Of a DNA stretch of 64,000 nucleotides, positions 17,428-26,798 are shown piece after piece. The notes under the pieces were generated by a model that saw only the letters and a program-made list of their open reading frames with translations, was not told the DNA's origin and searched no databases. Within the stretch, counting starts at the first letter, position 1, and each line of letters starts with the position of its first letter. The DNA lies in NCBI RefSeq assembly GCF_004352915.1, contig NZ_SJSY01000068.1, positions 154,663 through 218,662 of the forward strand, written 5' to 3'. This stretch comes from Flavobacterium zhairuonense (lineage in GTDB: Bacteria; Bacteroidota; Bacteroidia; Flavobacteriales; Flavobacteriaceae). The position numbers and the translations under genes are program-made.

Positions 17428-18052
17428 ATATTTTGTAAAAATTATCTTTTATATAGAAAACGGTATCTATAAATTGAAGAATACCATTTTCGGTCAATAC
17501 ATTTTCGTCGTGAAGATCTTCAAGAATAATTCCTAAGTCAGGATTATAGTAGTCGTTATTTTTGGTATTTAAAAATCCGTTTACAAGCATAAACTCTTTT
17601 ACGACTTCTAGATCTGTTGGTTCAGTTGCTTTAACAAAAGGCTGTTCGACAACCGCATATATAATATCTTCATTTTTGAAAAAGCCTAATAAACGGTATG
17701 CTGTATCTGGGAAAAAGAAGTTATTTAATAATAAATTATTGAAGTAATCTATCCAGGAATTGTAATAAATAGAATCATTAAGCTTGATTACATGCTTTCC
17801 GTCTTTCAAATAGACTTTTTGCTCTGCTCCTTCAGAAAGGTAATCTTCAAGATTAATATCTAGAATCCAAAGACTATTTAATTCTATAAACCTTTCTAAG
17901 GTCTCTTTTTCTTGTTTTTTGAAATGCTTGAATTCTTTAGCCATTGTACTTGAGCTTTGGCTTCTTCTAAGGTAACTGGCTGCTGCTTGGATAATTGTTC
18001 CATGCTTAACTTTGCTCTTTCCTGAAATGATAAGTTGTAATTCATGTTTCAT
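17426..18052 (-). CDS. Stand-alone minimal kinase-like protein (polyvalent-kinase type)
   Basis: 208 residues from MKHELQLIIS; an in-frame Met 15 codons upstream is less likely. After a helical N-terminus (1-70) the sequence shows kinase-like landmarks: EGAEQKVYL (74-82, nucleotide-loop position), VIKL with K90, then LEDLHDENVL with D179/N184 in the D-L-H-x-x-N pattern of aminoglycoside-phosphotransferase-like kinases, and FIDTVF with D196 at the metal-binding position. This resembles the kinase domain described from phage and mobile-element polyvalent proteins, here as an independent chromosomal gene. Activity and target are unknown. Confidence 0.7.
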   Translation of the reverse strand: MKHELQLIISGKSKVKHGTIIQAAASYLRRSQSSSTMAKEFKHFKKQEKETLERFIELNSLWILDINLEDYLSEGAEQKVYLKDGKHVIKLNDSIYYNSWIDYFNNLLLNNFFFPDTAYRLLGFFKNEDIIYAVVEQPFVKATEPTDLEVVKEFMLVNGFLNTKNNDYYNPDLGIILEDLHDENVLTENGILQFIDTVFYIKDNFYKI

Positions 18053-18111
18053 ATTGTTAAATGCAAAAATAGTGAATTTTATTAAAAAATAAAACAAAAG
18101 TAAGTTTTGTA

Positions 18112-19425
18112 TTACTTTTTCTTCTTCAAAACCAAAAACAAAGGATAAGAAACAATTGCAATTACAACAATAATTATAAAACTTTTAGGATCGCTGTAAA
18201 TAAATCCTGCCAGTAAAGCGATAGAGGCAATTATGGCAATAATAGTTGTCCAAGGATACCAAAAAGAATGATAAGGTCTTGGTAAATCTGGTTCTGAAGT
18301 TCTTAGTTTTAAAAGCGAATAATAAGCCAATCCCCAAACAATTATAGAGATAAAAGCGGCGAAAGAAAACAATACTTCAAATGAACCAATACAGATTAAA
18401 AACAAACTGAAAAAAGACGAAACCAAAAGCGCTACAATTGGTGTTCCTCCTTTGTTTACCATTGTTCCCTGTTTGATGAAAAATCCGTCACGACTTAATC
18501 CGTAAAGAATCCTTGGAGGAATCATCATAAAAGCATTCAAAATACTGATCAAAGAAAAAATAGAAATTACGGTTACTATTTTAGCGCCGTTTTCTCCGAA
18601 AAGGACTTTGGCAACATCGGCCGCGGCCAGATTTGATTTTGCTAAAGTTTCGATAGGCAAAACATGAAAAAATGCCGCATTTACTAATATATAAATTGCT
18701 ACAACAAGTAAAACACCGCTGTATAAGGATTTCGGAATGTTTTTGCTCGGATCGTCATTTTCTTCAGCAAAAAAACAAACGGCATTCCAACCATTATAAG
18801 TTCCGATGATAAGTTGTAAAGATTTAAAAAAGCCAAAAACAAGTCCGATTTGAAAAAAAGTGTTATCTGTTTTGATTGGCGGGACTTCAACTCCTGAATA
18901 CATAAAACAAGCCACAACTAAAGCAACAAAACAAATCACTTTTAAGAAGCTGGTAATTTGCTGAATTACGCTTCCATTTTTTACGCCGCTTAAGTGCAAT
19001 AAAACAAATGCAATTAATAATGAAATCGAGATTATAGTCGAATAATTTGCTAATTCAGGAAATAAAATAATAGTATATTCACTAATTACAATGCAATAGA
19101 AAGCGGGCGGAATAGCATTAACGATATAATCATACCAGCCCGATAAAAAACCAGCATATTCACCCAAAGCTCTTTTTATATAATTGTAAGATCCACCAGC
19201 TTTTGGGAGCATTGTTGCTAATTCTGAATAGGAGTTGGCTCCTAACAAAACGTATATGCCACCAAAAAGCCACGAAGCAAGAATAAGCCAATAATTGTTT
19301 AATAATCCAGCAATCGATCCCGGCGTTCGTAAAATCCCGACTCCAATTGTACCGCCAATTAATACGGCTATGTTAAAGCTTAATCCTAGTGTTTTTTTTA
19401 ATTGGTTTTGTTTGGAATCTGACAT
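18112..19425 (-). CDS. APC-family amino acid permease
   Basis: 437 residues from MSDSKQNQLKKTLGL; a longer upstream frame is not membrane-like and crosses the likely -7 box (CAAAAGTA complement at 19460-19467). About twelve transmembrane helices. Helix 1 carries the APC signature GGTIGVGILRTPGSIAG, followed by LPKAGGSYNYIKRALGEYAGFLSGW and NGWNAVCFFAEE. Probably imports amino acids by proton or exchange coupling across the inner membrane; the substrate is not predictable. It lies 59 bp upstream of the kinase-like gene on the same strand and might be co-transcribed with it. Confidence 0.9.
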   Translation of the reverse strand: MSDSKQNQLKKTLGLSFNIAVLIGGTIGVGILRTPGSIAGLLNNYWLILASWLFGGIYVLLGANSYSELATMLPKAGGSYNYIKRALGEYAGFLSGWYDYIVNAIPPAFYCIVISEYTIILFPELANYSTIISISLLIAFVLLHLSGVKNGSVIQQITSFLKVICFVALVVACFMYSGVEVPPIKTDNTFFQIGLVFGFFKSLQLIIGTYNGWNAVCFFAEENDDPSKNIPKSLYSGVLLVVAIYILVNAAFFHVLPIETLAKSNLAAADVAKVLFGENGAKIVTVISIFSLISILNAFMMIPPRILYGLSRDGFFIKQGTMVNKGGTPIVALLVSSFFSLFLICIGSFEVLFSFAAFISIIVWGLAYYSLLKLRTSEPDLPRPYHSFWYPWTTIIAIIASIALLAGFIYSDPKSFIIIVVIAIVSYPLFLVLKKKK

Positions 19426-19500
19426 CGATTTTGGTTTTGTTGAGAGTGGAAATTTAAAACAAAAGTAAAGATAATTAGAGCACTTTTTGCTGTAAAAAAT

Positions 19501-19532
19501 AAAAACCTCATTTATTGCTAAATGAGGTTTTT
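19501..19532 (-). terminator. Terminator after the siderophore receptor gene
   Basis: AAAAACCTCATTTA and TAAATGAGGTTTTT form a 14 bp perfect stem with a 4-base loop; the A-tract on the plus strand gives the T-run on the minus strand. Confidence 0.85.
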
Positions 19533-19617
19533 GCTGAAATTTAAACCAAAACTTTTGATGCTTTTTAGAATTAAAGAGCTGAAAAAGTTCTAACAAATTA
19601 AAATCTAATTCAAAAAT

Positions 19618-21846
19618 TTAGAATTTGTATCGTAGACTTGTCATAACTTGACGAGGTGCGATTGGATTCACGCTATAATTTTCGTGAACGGTATAGTTTA
19701 ACTCGTTTGTAATGTTTGATAATTTACATAGAAGCGAGAATTTTTTCCAAGTATATCCAACAGATGCATCAATTGTAACATAACCTTCTAATGGAATTTC
19801 TCTGTGGTAAATGCCATCAGGATATTTAACTGTATCTGTACTGATTTGGTCGTTCCATCCTCCTAAACGATCACCGATATAATTTCCAACTGCTCCAACA
19901 GATAGATTTTTGAATATACCTTCTTGTACAGTGTAAAAGAAACTTAAGTTTGCAGTGTTTGCTGGAGTTCTAACAAGACGGTCACCTTCTATAAAACTTC
20001 CGTTCAGACCAGATGTTTTAGTGTAACGCATATCATTGTAGCTGTAACCTGCAATAATACTAAGTCCTTCAATTGGTCTTGCAGTAATGTCAACTTCAAC
20101 ACCTTTACTTTTAGTTTCTCCACTTAAAACTTTTATGTTTGTATCTGAATTTAAGCTTCCATCAGCTTTAAATTCTGCTGTTTGAGCCAAATTGCTATTT
20201 GTGATTTGGTAAACCGTAACGTTTGTGCTTAATAATCCTTTTAAGAAATCAGTTTTAACACCCGCTTCGTATTGATCGATAATTGATGGTTCGATCGGTT
20301 TTAAATCAGCTGTAGTTCCTGTGTTTGGAGTAAACGAAGTAGAATAACTTGCAAATAAAGAAACATCTTTTCTTGGTTGGTATATTAATCCGAATTTTGG
20401 AGAAAATGCATTGTCTAATTTTTTAGGGCCAACAGTTGGTACTGCATCCTCAGGTCTAACAGTTTGTTTGCCTCCAGCATAAGTTTCTTTGTAAGTTGTA
20501 ACTTCAGCTTCTTGCCATGACCAACGCAAACCTGCCAATACTTTAAACTTTTCTGTAATTGAGATCAAATCTTGGAAATATACACCAAAACGGTTCGTTT
20601 CTGTTTTTGCAATTTGAGTCGCTCTAGCGTTAGGAATATCATTTCTTTGCGTTGACGGATCAAAGTTAAAAAGATTTATAGTATCGTAATTTGCAGGGGT
20701 AAATGCATAAGTGTAAGCTGTTGCAAATGAGTTTTCCCAGTCTGTACCTGTAAATACTTGATGTTTTATTGATCCAGTATTAAAGTTTCCTTGAAGGCTT
20801 AATTGGTCTCCTAAAATTTGTTCTAAGTTTTCATTTTGAACTAAAGGTCTTGTCCAATCTCCATTTGGTTGTATCGTAGATAACTGTGCAGTAGATTTTG
20901 AAGCTCTATTGTAAGTTTGGTAAGAACTATTAAAGTTAAGCTTCCAGTTTTTATTGAAATCATGATTTAATAGTACAGATGCACTAGCAGATTTTGTATT
21001 ACCATTAGACCAAATTGAACCGTAAAAAGCATTTCGAGGCAAATCAAGAATTTGCGTACCAATAATTCCGGTTCCAAAATCAGGTGTCCAATCTGCGCTT
21101 AAATAATCTCCCTGAACTGTAATTTGAGTTTTAGGACTAATTACGAAAAGCAACGATGGATTTACATAAACACGTTCGTTTTTTACGACATCTCTAAAGC
21201 TTTCAGAATTTTCATAAGAACCATTGATTCTAAATGCAATTGATTTTGTCAAACCTCCGTAAAAATCGAAAGCTGGCTTGTAATAAGAATAACTTCCAAT
21301 CTGCATTGAAACTTCTCCTCCGCTTTTGAATTGAGGTGTTTTTGTCACTAAGTTTAAGATTCCTCCTGGCGCAACGTTTCCAAATAATAAGGCAGAACCA
21401 CCTTTTAGAAATTCTACTTTATCTAAACCTGAAACATCTGGAATAGAACCCGCATTGTAACGGAAACCATTTTTAAACATATTGTTGGCAGACATGTCGT
21501 AACCTCTAGAGAAGAAAGACTCTTGAGCACCACCACGAGCAGAACCTACATAAACCCCATTTGCATTTTTTAAAACTTCGCTTAATCTGATCGCTTGTTG
21601 TTGTTCGATAATTTCTGAACCAATAACTTGAATAGATTGTGGATTATCCATTGGTTTCAAACCAGAACGTACAGCAGTTACTGGTTTAGGCTCTTTGCCT
21701 TTAGTAACAACTACTTCGTTTAGGATTTCTCCTTTTTTATTTTTTACGGTATCACTAACAGTTGTGGTATTTTCGGCACTTGTAAATTCTTGGCTATAAG
21801 CTCCAAAACTTATCAAAGATAAAGCAAGTAGTAAACTATGTTTCAT
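19618..21846 (-). CDS. TonB-dependent siderophore receptor
   Basis: 742 residues, signal peptide 1-18 (ending AYSQ). The plug domain contains NEVVVTKGK (possible TonB contact region), MDNPQSIQVIGSEIIEQQQAIRLSEVLKNANGV and RGYDMSANNMFKNGFR, then KVEFLKGGSALLFGNVAPGGILNLVTKTP, which is typical of ferric-siderophore receptors. The 22-strand barrel closes with SVNPIAPRQVMTSLRYKF ending in aromatic F. It lacks the N-terminal carboxypeptidase-like repeat found in the second receptor. Two copies of the TTATTTAGA box lie upstream, one only 6 bp before the ATG, so iron-responsive control is likely. Confidence 0.93.
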   Translation of the reverse strand: MKHSLLLALSLISFGAYSQEFTSAENTTTVSDTVKNKKGEILNEVVVTKGKEPKPVTAVRSGLKPMDNPQSIQVIGSEIIEQQQAIRLSEVLKNANGVYVGSARGGAQESFFSRGYDMSANNMFKNGFRYNAGSIPDVSGLDKVEFLKGGSALLFGNVAPGGILNLVTKTPQFKSGGEVSMQIGSYSYYKPAFDFYGGLTKSIAFRINGSYENSESFRDVVKNERVYVNPSLLFVISPKTQITVQGDYLSADWTPDFGTGIIGTQILDLPRNAFYGSIWSNGNTKSASASVLLNHDFNKNWKLNFNSSYQTYNRASKSTAQLSTIQPNGDWTRPLVQNENLEQILGDQLSLQGNFNTGSIKHQVFTGTDWENSFATAYTYAFTPANYDTINLFNFDPSTQRNDIPNARATQIAKTETNRFGVYFQDLISITEKFKVLAGLRWSWQEAEVTTYKETYAGGKQTVRPEDAVPTVGPKKLDNAFSPKFGLIYQPRKDVSLFASYSTSFTPNTGTTADLKPIEPSIIDQYEAGVKTDFLKGLLSTNVTVYQITNSNLAQTAEFKADGSLNSDTNIKVLSGETKSKGVEVDITARPIEGLSIIAGYSYNDMRYTKTSGLNGSFIEGDRLVRTPANTANLSFFYTVQEGIFKNLSVGAVGNYIGDRLGGWNDQISTDTVKYPDGIYHREIPLEGYVTIDASVGYTWKKFSLLCKLSNITNELNYTVHENYSVNPIAPRQVMTSLRYKF

Positions 21847-21851
21847 GTGAC

Positions 21852-21868
21852 TTATTTAGATTTAATAA
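21852..21868 (-). promoter_or_regulatory. TTATTTA-type iron-box candidate before siderophore receptor
   Basis: TTATTTA-GAT-TTAATAA, a degenerate copy of the 7-3-7 palindrome found intact at 26613-26629. It overlaps the translation initiation region of the receptor gene. Confidence 0.45.
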
Positions 21869-21998
21869 AAATAATTTTTTGCAAATATAAGGTCACGTAA
21901 AGGGTTTAACAAAATTTATAGAGGTATTTTCGCTCTTAAAGTTTTATTATTATTGTCTTAAGATTTGCTTAAGATTTTGGTTTTTAGAATCTATTTTC

Positions 21999-22015
21999 TT
22001 ATTTAGATTGAATTA
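21999..22015 (-). promoter_or_regulatory. Second TTATTTAGA box upstream of siderophore receptor
   Basis: TTATTTA-GAT-TGAATTA shares the left half-site with the other boxes; the right half is degenerate. It lies 153 bp upstream of the receptor start. Confidence 0.35.
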
Positions 22016-22036
22016 AAAGAAGCTGTTTTAAAACAG

Positions 22037-22070
22037 AAAAAGCCCTGCTTAAAGTAAGCAAGGCTTTTTA
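22037..22070 (-). terminator. Terminator after the DUF4198-like gene
   Basis: AAAAAGCCCTGCTTA and TAAGCAAGGCTTTTT pair with one mismatch around AAG, with an A/T tract on both sides. It lies 32 bp past the stop. Confidence 0.8.
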
Positions 22071-22101
22071 CTAAGACTAATTTAAAAATGAAGGGGTATT
22101 G

Positions 22102-22827
22102 TTATTTTACGGTAATCTGGTAAGTTGCCATTTTCCAGATTTCATCATATTTTTTGCCGTTATGTTCTCCAGATGATTTATCTGTGTGTGCATACTCAAC
22201 CATATAATTTCCTGACCAGATAGGAGTGAATGAAAATTCTCCTTTATCATTTGTCCATAATTCTTTTTCCCAGCCATTTGGAGCAATTACTTTGATTTTT
22301 GTTTCTTTTGCTATTGCGCCATCATAAGATGCAACACCAGATACTTTTACGTCTTTTTTTGCAACGTCGGCATTTTCAGAGAAAACAGCAATTTTGTTGC
22401 TGTTTGAAGCAATGCTATTTCCGGCAGTTTTGTTTCCAACAACAACATTTGCGCTAGAATTGTAATCTAATTTCATTGTTCCGTAAACATCTTTAACTGT
22501 ATGGTGCATTACAATTGTGTAAACGCCATCTTCATCTGGAGTAAAGAATGCTTGATATTTGTTATCTAAAGCTTTTGATGTAAGCTTAGTTTCTTTTTTT
22601 GATGGACTGATAACTACTAAAGAGAAATCTTTTAAATCTGAAAACCATTTGTCAGCTTTTGTAATATCATTGTCTGAGAATTCTCCAAAATAAACTGAAA
22701 TTTCTTGTGCTTTTCCTTTAACTCCCGTAGCTTTTGTTTCGATCCAAAGAGCGTGAGCAAATAATTGAGGACTGACAACCAACATTAAAAATAAAAATGC
22801 AATTGTTTTTAAAGTTTTCGATTTCAT
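22102..22827 (-). CDS. DUF4198-like periplasmic protein of iron/metal uptake locus
   Basis: 241 residues with a signal peptide (1-24, ending LFAHA) and mature start HALWIETKATG, the usual N-terminus of DUF4198-type proteins linked to metal or siderophore receptors. Two Ig-like beta domains follow (KAQEISVYFGEFSDN... and KVSGVASYDGAIAKETKIKVIAPNGWEKELWTNDKGEFSFTPIWSGNYMVEYAH). It lies between the PepSY gene and a TonB siderophore receptor on the same strand, with a TTATTTA box 137 bp upstream. A helper role in metal uptake is inferred from family and context. Confidence 0.8.
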   Translation of the reverse strand: MKSKTLKTIAFLFLMLVVSPQLFAHALWIETKATGVKGKAQEISVYFGEFSDNDITKADKWFSDLKDFSLVVISPSKKETKLTSKALDNKYQAFFTPDEDGVYTIVMHHTVKDVYGTMKLDYNSSANVVVGNKTAGNSIASNSNKIAVFSENADVAKKDVKVSGVASYDGAIAKETKIKVIAPNGWEKELWTNDKGEFSFTPIWSGNYMVEYAHTDKSSGEHNGKKYDEIWKMATYQITVK

Positions 22828-22963
22828 AGTATTTAAGATTAAGATTAATAGTTTAGAAAATTGTGTTGTGTTTAAACTGATGTAGAAAGCATCAATTAGT
22901 CAATATTAATGGCCTTTTCGAAATTAAAGGCAAATATAAAGTTTAAAATTAGTTTTACAATTC

Positions 22964-22980
22964 TTATTTAGAATAAATAT
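22964..22980 (-). promoter_or_regulatory. TTATTTA-N3-TAAATAT box upstream of DUF4198-like gene
   Basis: Palindrome TTATTTA-GAA-TAAATAT, one base from the perfect copy at 26613. It is positioned between the PepSY stop and the DUF4198-like start. Confidence 0.55.
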
Positions 22981-23005
22981 TAATAATAACTATAAAAGTT
23001 TATTT

Positions 23006-24166
23006 TTAAGATGATTTAGCCGAAGTTTTTTTCTTTTTATTATTTCGTTCCCACCAAATTAAAAAACCTGTGATAGGCAAACTGGCACATACAAGGCTGG
23101 CAAAAAAGGCTAATACTTTTCCAGGAAAGCCCAAAATGCTTCCTACATGCAAATCGTAATTTATAAATCTGAATTTTTCGCCGCCGCTTTTGTCATTGTA
23201 CGTAGTGATTTTTAAGTTTTTGGCAGTATAGCGATCAAATTCCATTGATACGTCATCAAAGCGATTTTTATATCGCACGAATGCTTGAAAAGTGGCCAAT
23301 GAATCATCTTCTTTTGGAATAAACAAATAATAGCTTTTAGCCTTAGGATTTGCTTTTCGGGTTGCCGTGAATATTTTGTCCGTGGCTGTATTTTTGATAT
23401 ATTGTGTGGTATCCGAAACTAATTTTTCTTTTTCAACTGTTTTACCTCCGTTAAAGATCCATTGAACGCCTTTGTCATAGCATTCAAAAGCCCAAACGAG
23501 TCCGGTTAGTGCGATAATTAAGGCGAAAAACATCATGTAATAACCCAGAATATTGTGTAAATCATAATTTTTGCGTTTCCACTGAGTCGTGTTTTTCCAT
23601 CGAAACCAAAAACGCTGTTTTGCAGCTTGCTTATTTTTTGGCCACCAAAGTATTAGGCCAGTAATCAACGAAATGATGAAAATAATGGTTGCAGTTCCAA
23701 CAATCGGGTCGCCAATTTCGCTATTCAAACAAAGCGTTTGATGCAACATTCGAACAAAAACAAAAAACTCAAAATTATACTCTTCAAGTTTTTGCACAGT
23801 TCCAGTATACGGATTTAGGTAAACATATGTATTTTGATACCGATTCCAGTACCAAACAGCATCTTTATCTAATTCTTCAAAAAACCAGACGATAGCGGTA
23901 CGTTTATCATCATTAATGATTCGGGCGCCAGAAAGTTTTTGATTCGGATGAATTTTTGCATTTGCTTCTTCAGCAATTTTTATAAGTTGGCTTACAGGCA
24001 GTTTTTTTGCTTTTACCTGATCAGCATAATAATATTCGTGGACAATAGGGCGTAATTCTTCTTCAAAAACATATAAACAGCCTGTAATGCCTAGTATAAC
24101 CACAATTAAGCCAGAAGACAATCCCAGCCATAAATGTATTTTTTTTATAAAATTTTTAAATGTCAT
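23006..24166 (-). CDS. PepSY-associated transmembrane protein (iron-uptake factor PiuB-like)
   Basis: 386 residues with four membrane helices: the first at about 12-32 (LWLGLSSGLIVVILGITGCLYVF), two in the middle (VGTATIIFIISLITGLILWWPK and YYMMFFALIIALTGLVWAF) and one near the C-terminus (FFASLVCASLPITGFLIWW). Large periplasmic PepSY regions lie between them; FVRMLHQTLCLN and NYDLHNILGYY carry the conserved histidines. The family is often encoded next to TonB siderophore receptors and is implicated in ferric-siderophore reduction or processing at the inner membrane. Here it sits directly downstream of one receptor and upstream of the DUF4198-like gene. Confidence 0.9.
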   Translation of the reverse strand: MTFKNFIKKIHLWLGLSSGLIVVILGITGCLYVFEEELRPIVHEYYYADQVKAKKLPVSQLIKIAEEANAKIHPNQKLSGARIINDDKRTAIVWFFEELDKDAVWYWNRYQNTYVYLNPYTGTVQKLEEYNFEFFVFVRMLHQTLCLNSEIGDPIVGTATIIFIISLITGLILWWPKNKQAAKQRFWFRWKNTTQWKRKNYDLHNILGYYMMFFALIIALTGLVWAFECYDKGVQWIFNGGKTVEKEKLVSDTTQYIKNTATDKIFTATRKANPKAKSYYLFIPKEDDSLATFQAFVRYKNRFDDVSMEFDRYTAKNLKITTYNDKSGGEKFRFINYDLHVGSILGFPGKVLAFFASLVCASLPITGFLIWWERNNKKKKTSAKSS

Positions 24167-24210
24167 GTTTGTTTATGATCCAGCAGTTAGATTTAAATTG
24201 CTCTTATTTT

Positions 24211-24246
24211 AAAAAGCACCTCTTGATTGAGTGGAGGTGCTTTTTT
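24211..24246 (-). terminator. Terminator after the second TonB receptor
   Basis: AAAAAGCACCTC and GAGGTGCTTTTT form a 12 bp stem; the A-tract supplies the minus-strand T-run. It may be leaky, since the PepSY gene 45 bp further on has no obvious box of its own. Confidence 0.8.
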
Positions 24247-24258
24247 ATGAATTTAAAT

Positions 24259-26571
24259 TTAGAATTTAAGAGTCAAGCTTGCCAAAATGTTAGTTGGAGC
24301 TTGTGATGTTCCCCAAAAATCCCAGTATCTTTCATTGCTGATATTGTTGAATTTCAAACCAATTCTCCAAGAAGATTGTTCATAATAAACAGATGCATTG
24401 TAAGTTGTATAAGATGGCATATAAAAAGTATTATCTGCAGTAAAGTAATTTTTATCCACATAATTTGCGCCTGCACCAATTCCTAAGCCTTTTAATTTGT
24501 TTTGGAAAGTATAAGAAGTCCAAAAGTTGAAAACATTTTCGGGAGAACCTGTCGCTTTATTTCCTTCTATAGTTGCATCAGAAGCTTTTACGATTCTATT
24601 GTCATTATAGCCGTAACCAGCAACAATGTTGAATCCGTTGATTGGGTTAGCAATTAATTCAAAATCAAAACCTTTGCTCACTTGTTTTCCATCTTGCACT
24701 GTAAATCCAGATGCATTTAATCTTGTCGCATTATCAATTGTAATATTGTAATAACTTACAGAACCGCTTAATTTTTTGTGAAATGCTTCGGCTTTAATTC
24801 CTCCTTCGTATTGTACAGCATAAATCGGATCCAAAACTAGCTGAGTTGCATCTGGTTGTGTAACAGGTTGCATATTTTGAAAACCGTTCATATAATTTCC
24901 AAATAATGAAACTTGATCTTTCACAAGTTCGTAAACCAATCCAAGTTTTGGAGATAATGCAGTTTGATGATACCCTTCGACAGTTCCAACTTTTTCGCGG
25001 TCAAAATTGTCCAAACGCAAACTCAGCATTGCAGAAAGACGATCTGTAAAATTGATAACATCGCAGGCATAAGCACTGAAAGTTTTTTGATCAGCAACAG
25101 GAGATGTTGTCAGTACTAGGCCAGCATCAACAGCTTTTCTTCTAATGGGAGCGAAGTTTGTTGTAACATCAATATTGTCAAGAGTGAAAGTAGTTCCGCC
25201 AGAAAAAGAGCCACTAAAAAGTCTGTAATTTAAACCAACCAAGAATTTGTGTTTGATGCTTCCGGTATTAAATTTTCCGTTTAAGTTTTCCTGAATGTTG
25301 GTGTAGTTGTTGTAGATTGGCCCCCAAAGTCCAACTCTTCTTGCGACTTGAGTTGGAGAACTCCAAACCGCATAACTTTGATAACTGCGCTCTACATCTT
25401 CGCCCACAAAAGAGAAAACGGTTGTCGATTTCCAATTTTCTGAAATTTCATATTCTGCCTGAGCAAAAACTTTAGTTGCTGTTGTTTTTGCATCGTTGTC
25501 GTCATGGAACATCGATTTTCTGTAATCAATTTTCAAATCATTCGGATTTGTTATTCCTGAAGTTGTCGCGTAAGTATTGTAAGTGCGGCGTGTATTGTTT
25601 ACATTATAAAGTTCGGCGTCAAAATTAAAAGTAAGTTTTTCTGATGCCTTATAAGTTAAGCTTGGGGCAAAAAGAAATGCATTGTTAAAGCCGTAATTTA
25701 AGAAGCTTTTCTCCCTGTTAACAGCCATATTGATTCGGAACAAAACAGTTTTGTCTTTATTTAATGGTGTATTTACATCTGCTGTAAGTCGGTTAAGATT
25801 GTAGCTTCCTGCTGTATAAGATATTTCGGACGCAGTTGCTTCAAAAGGTTTTTTGGTCACCAAATTCACAACTCCTCCAAATGAAGAAACAGATGAACCA
25901 AATAAAGTTCCCGATGGACCTTTCATAATTTCAATTCGCTCAACATTCCCAAGATCTACAGAAGAACGCCCAGAAGCCGTTTCCATTCCATTTCTGGCAT
26001 TTACTCCAGTTGAGAATCCTCTAAAAATCACGCCAACTCCTCCAGAAGGATAACTGATTGAAACTACACCAGGCGAATTTTGAACGGCGCTTCTAATATC
26101 TACAGCAACTTGCTCCTGTAAAAGTTCTTTGTGTATCACGCTGTAAACTTGCGGGTTTTCGAGATTTTTCAGAGGCATTCTGGCAACATAATCTGTTTTT
26201 TTAGAAACGATGCTTTTTTTGCCGCTAATTACCACTTCTTGAAGTTCTTTATTTGAAACTTTAAGTTGCAGGTTTAATGTATTGGTTTCGTTTTCTGTAA
26301 CCATAACCTCTTTTTCAGAAGTTTCATAGCCTGTTAAAGAAATTTGAAGTGTGTAAGTCCCTGTTTTTACTCGGTTAAATTCAAATGTACCATCATCATT
26401 GGTTGTGGTGCCATATTTTGAATTTTTTAAAATGATATTCACTCCAGCGGCAGCATCGCCATCTGAAGTTGTAATAGTTCCTTTTATTTTTCCACTGTTT
26501 TGCTGTGCAAAAATGCTTAAAAACGAAAATAAAAAACTGATTGAAAATAGAAAACGAGAAGTTTTCAGCAT
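24259..26571 (-). CDS. TonB-dependent siderophore receptor with carboxypeptidase-like N-terminal domain
   Basis: 770 residues from MLKTSRFLFSISFLFSF, which gives a signal peptide ending IFAQ; an ATG 12 bp upstream is an alternative. Parts in order: CarboxypepD_reg-like beta sandwich (about 24-105; GKIKGTITTSDGDAAAGVNIILKN), plug domain with RGFSTGVNARNGMET and ERIEIMKGPSGTLFGSSVSSFGGVVNLVTKKP, then a 22-strand barrel ending ILASLTLKF. It resembles FhuA-like ferric-siderophore receptors. A perfect TTATTTA-GAA-TAAATAA palindrome lies 42 bp upstream. First gene of the iron block reading leftward. Confidence 0.92.
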   Translation of the reverse strand: MLKTSRFLFSISFLFSFLSIFAQQNSGKIKGTITTSDGDAAAGVNIILKNSKYGTTTNDDGTFEFNRVKTGTYTLQISLTGYETSEKEVMVTENETNTLNLQLKVSNKELQEVVISGKKSIVSKKTDYVARMPLKNLENPQVYSVIHKELLQEQVAVDIRSAVQNSPGVVSISYPSGGVGVIFRGFSTGVNARNGMETASGRSSVDLGNVERIEIMKGPSGTLFGSSVSSFGGVVNLVTKKPFEATASEISYTAGSYNLNRLTADVNTPLNKDKTVLFRINMAVNREKSFLNYGFNNAFLFAPSLTYKASEKLTFNFDAELYNVNNTRRTYNTYATTSGITNPNDLKIDYRKSMFHDDNDAKTTATKVFAQAEYEISENWKSTTVFSFVGEDVERSYQSYAVWSSPTQVARRVGLWGPIYNNYTNIQENLNGKFNTGSIKHKFLVGLNYRLFSGSFSGGTTFTLDNIDVTTNFAPIRRKAVDAGLVLTTSPVADQKTFSAYACDVINFTDRLSAMLSLRLDNFDREKVGTVEGYHQTALSPKLGLVYELVKDQVSLFGNYMNGFQNMQPVTQPDATQLVLDPIYAVQYEGGIKAEAFHKKLSGSVSYYNITIDNATRLNASGFTVQDGKQVSKGFDFELIANPINGFNIVAGYGYNDNRIVKASDATIEGNKATGSPENVFNFWTSYTFQNKLKGLGIGAGANYVDKNYFTADNTFYMPSYTTYNASVYYEQSSWRIGLKFNNISNERYWDFWGTSQAPTNILASLTLKF

Positions 26572-26612
26572 AGTGTAAGTCATTGAATTATTTAATTGGT
26601 TTGTAATTAATT

Positions 26613-26629
26613 TTATTTAGAATAAATAA
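26613..26629 (-). promoter_or_regulatory. Perfect 7-3-7 palindrome, candidate iron-regulator operator
   Basis: TTATTTA-GAA-TAAATAA. The outer seven bases on each side are exact complements. It is the best of four related sites in the iron-uptake block; binding by a Fur-like or other iron repressor is inferred from gene context. Confidence 0.6.
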
Positions 26630-26771
26630 AAACAGTACAAATGTAGAAATTAAAATAATTTTAACAATTTTTATTTTTATCAATTGTTGATGAAATTGTT
26701 AAATGTTGGTTTTGTGGGTAATTAAAGGGAATTCTTATTCAAAGTTGTAGTTAGATAAAATTTAAAAGCCT

Positions 26772-26779
26772 TAATTTTG
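26772..26779 (+). promoter_or_regulatory. -7 box of the MFS transporter gene
   Basis: TAATTTTG matches TAnnTTTG and lies 20 bp before the ATG; the nearest upstream TTG (26745-26747) is 24 bp away, slightly far. Confidence 0.5.
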
Positions 26780-26798
26780 CAGTCAGAAAATTGATTTC

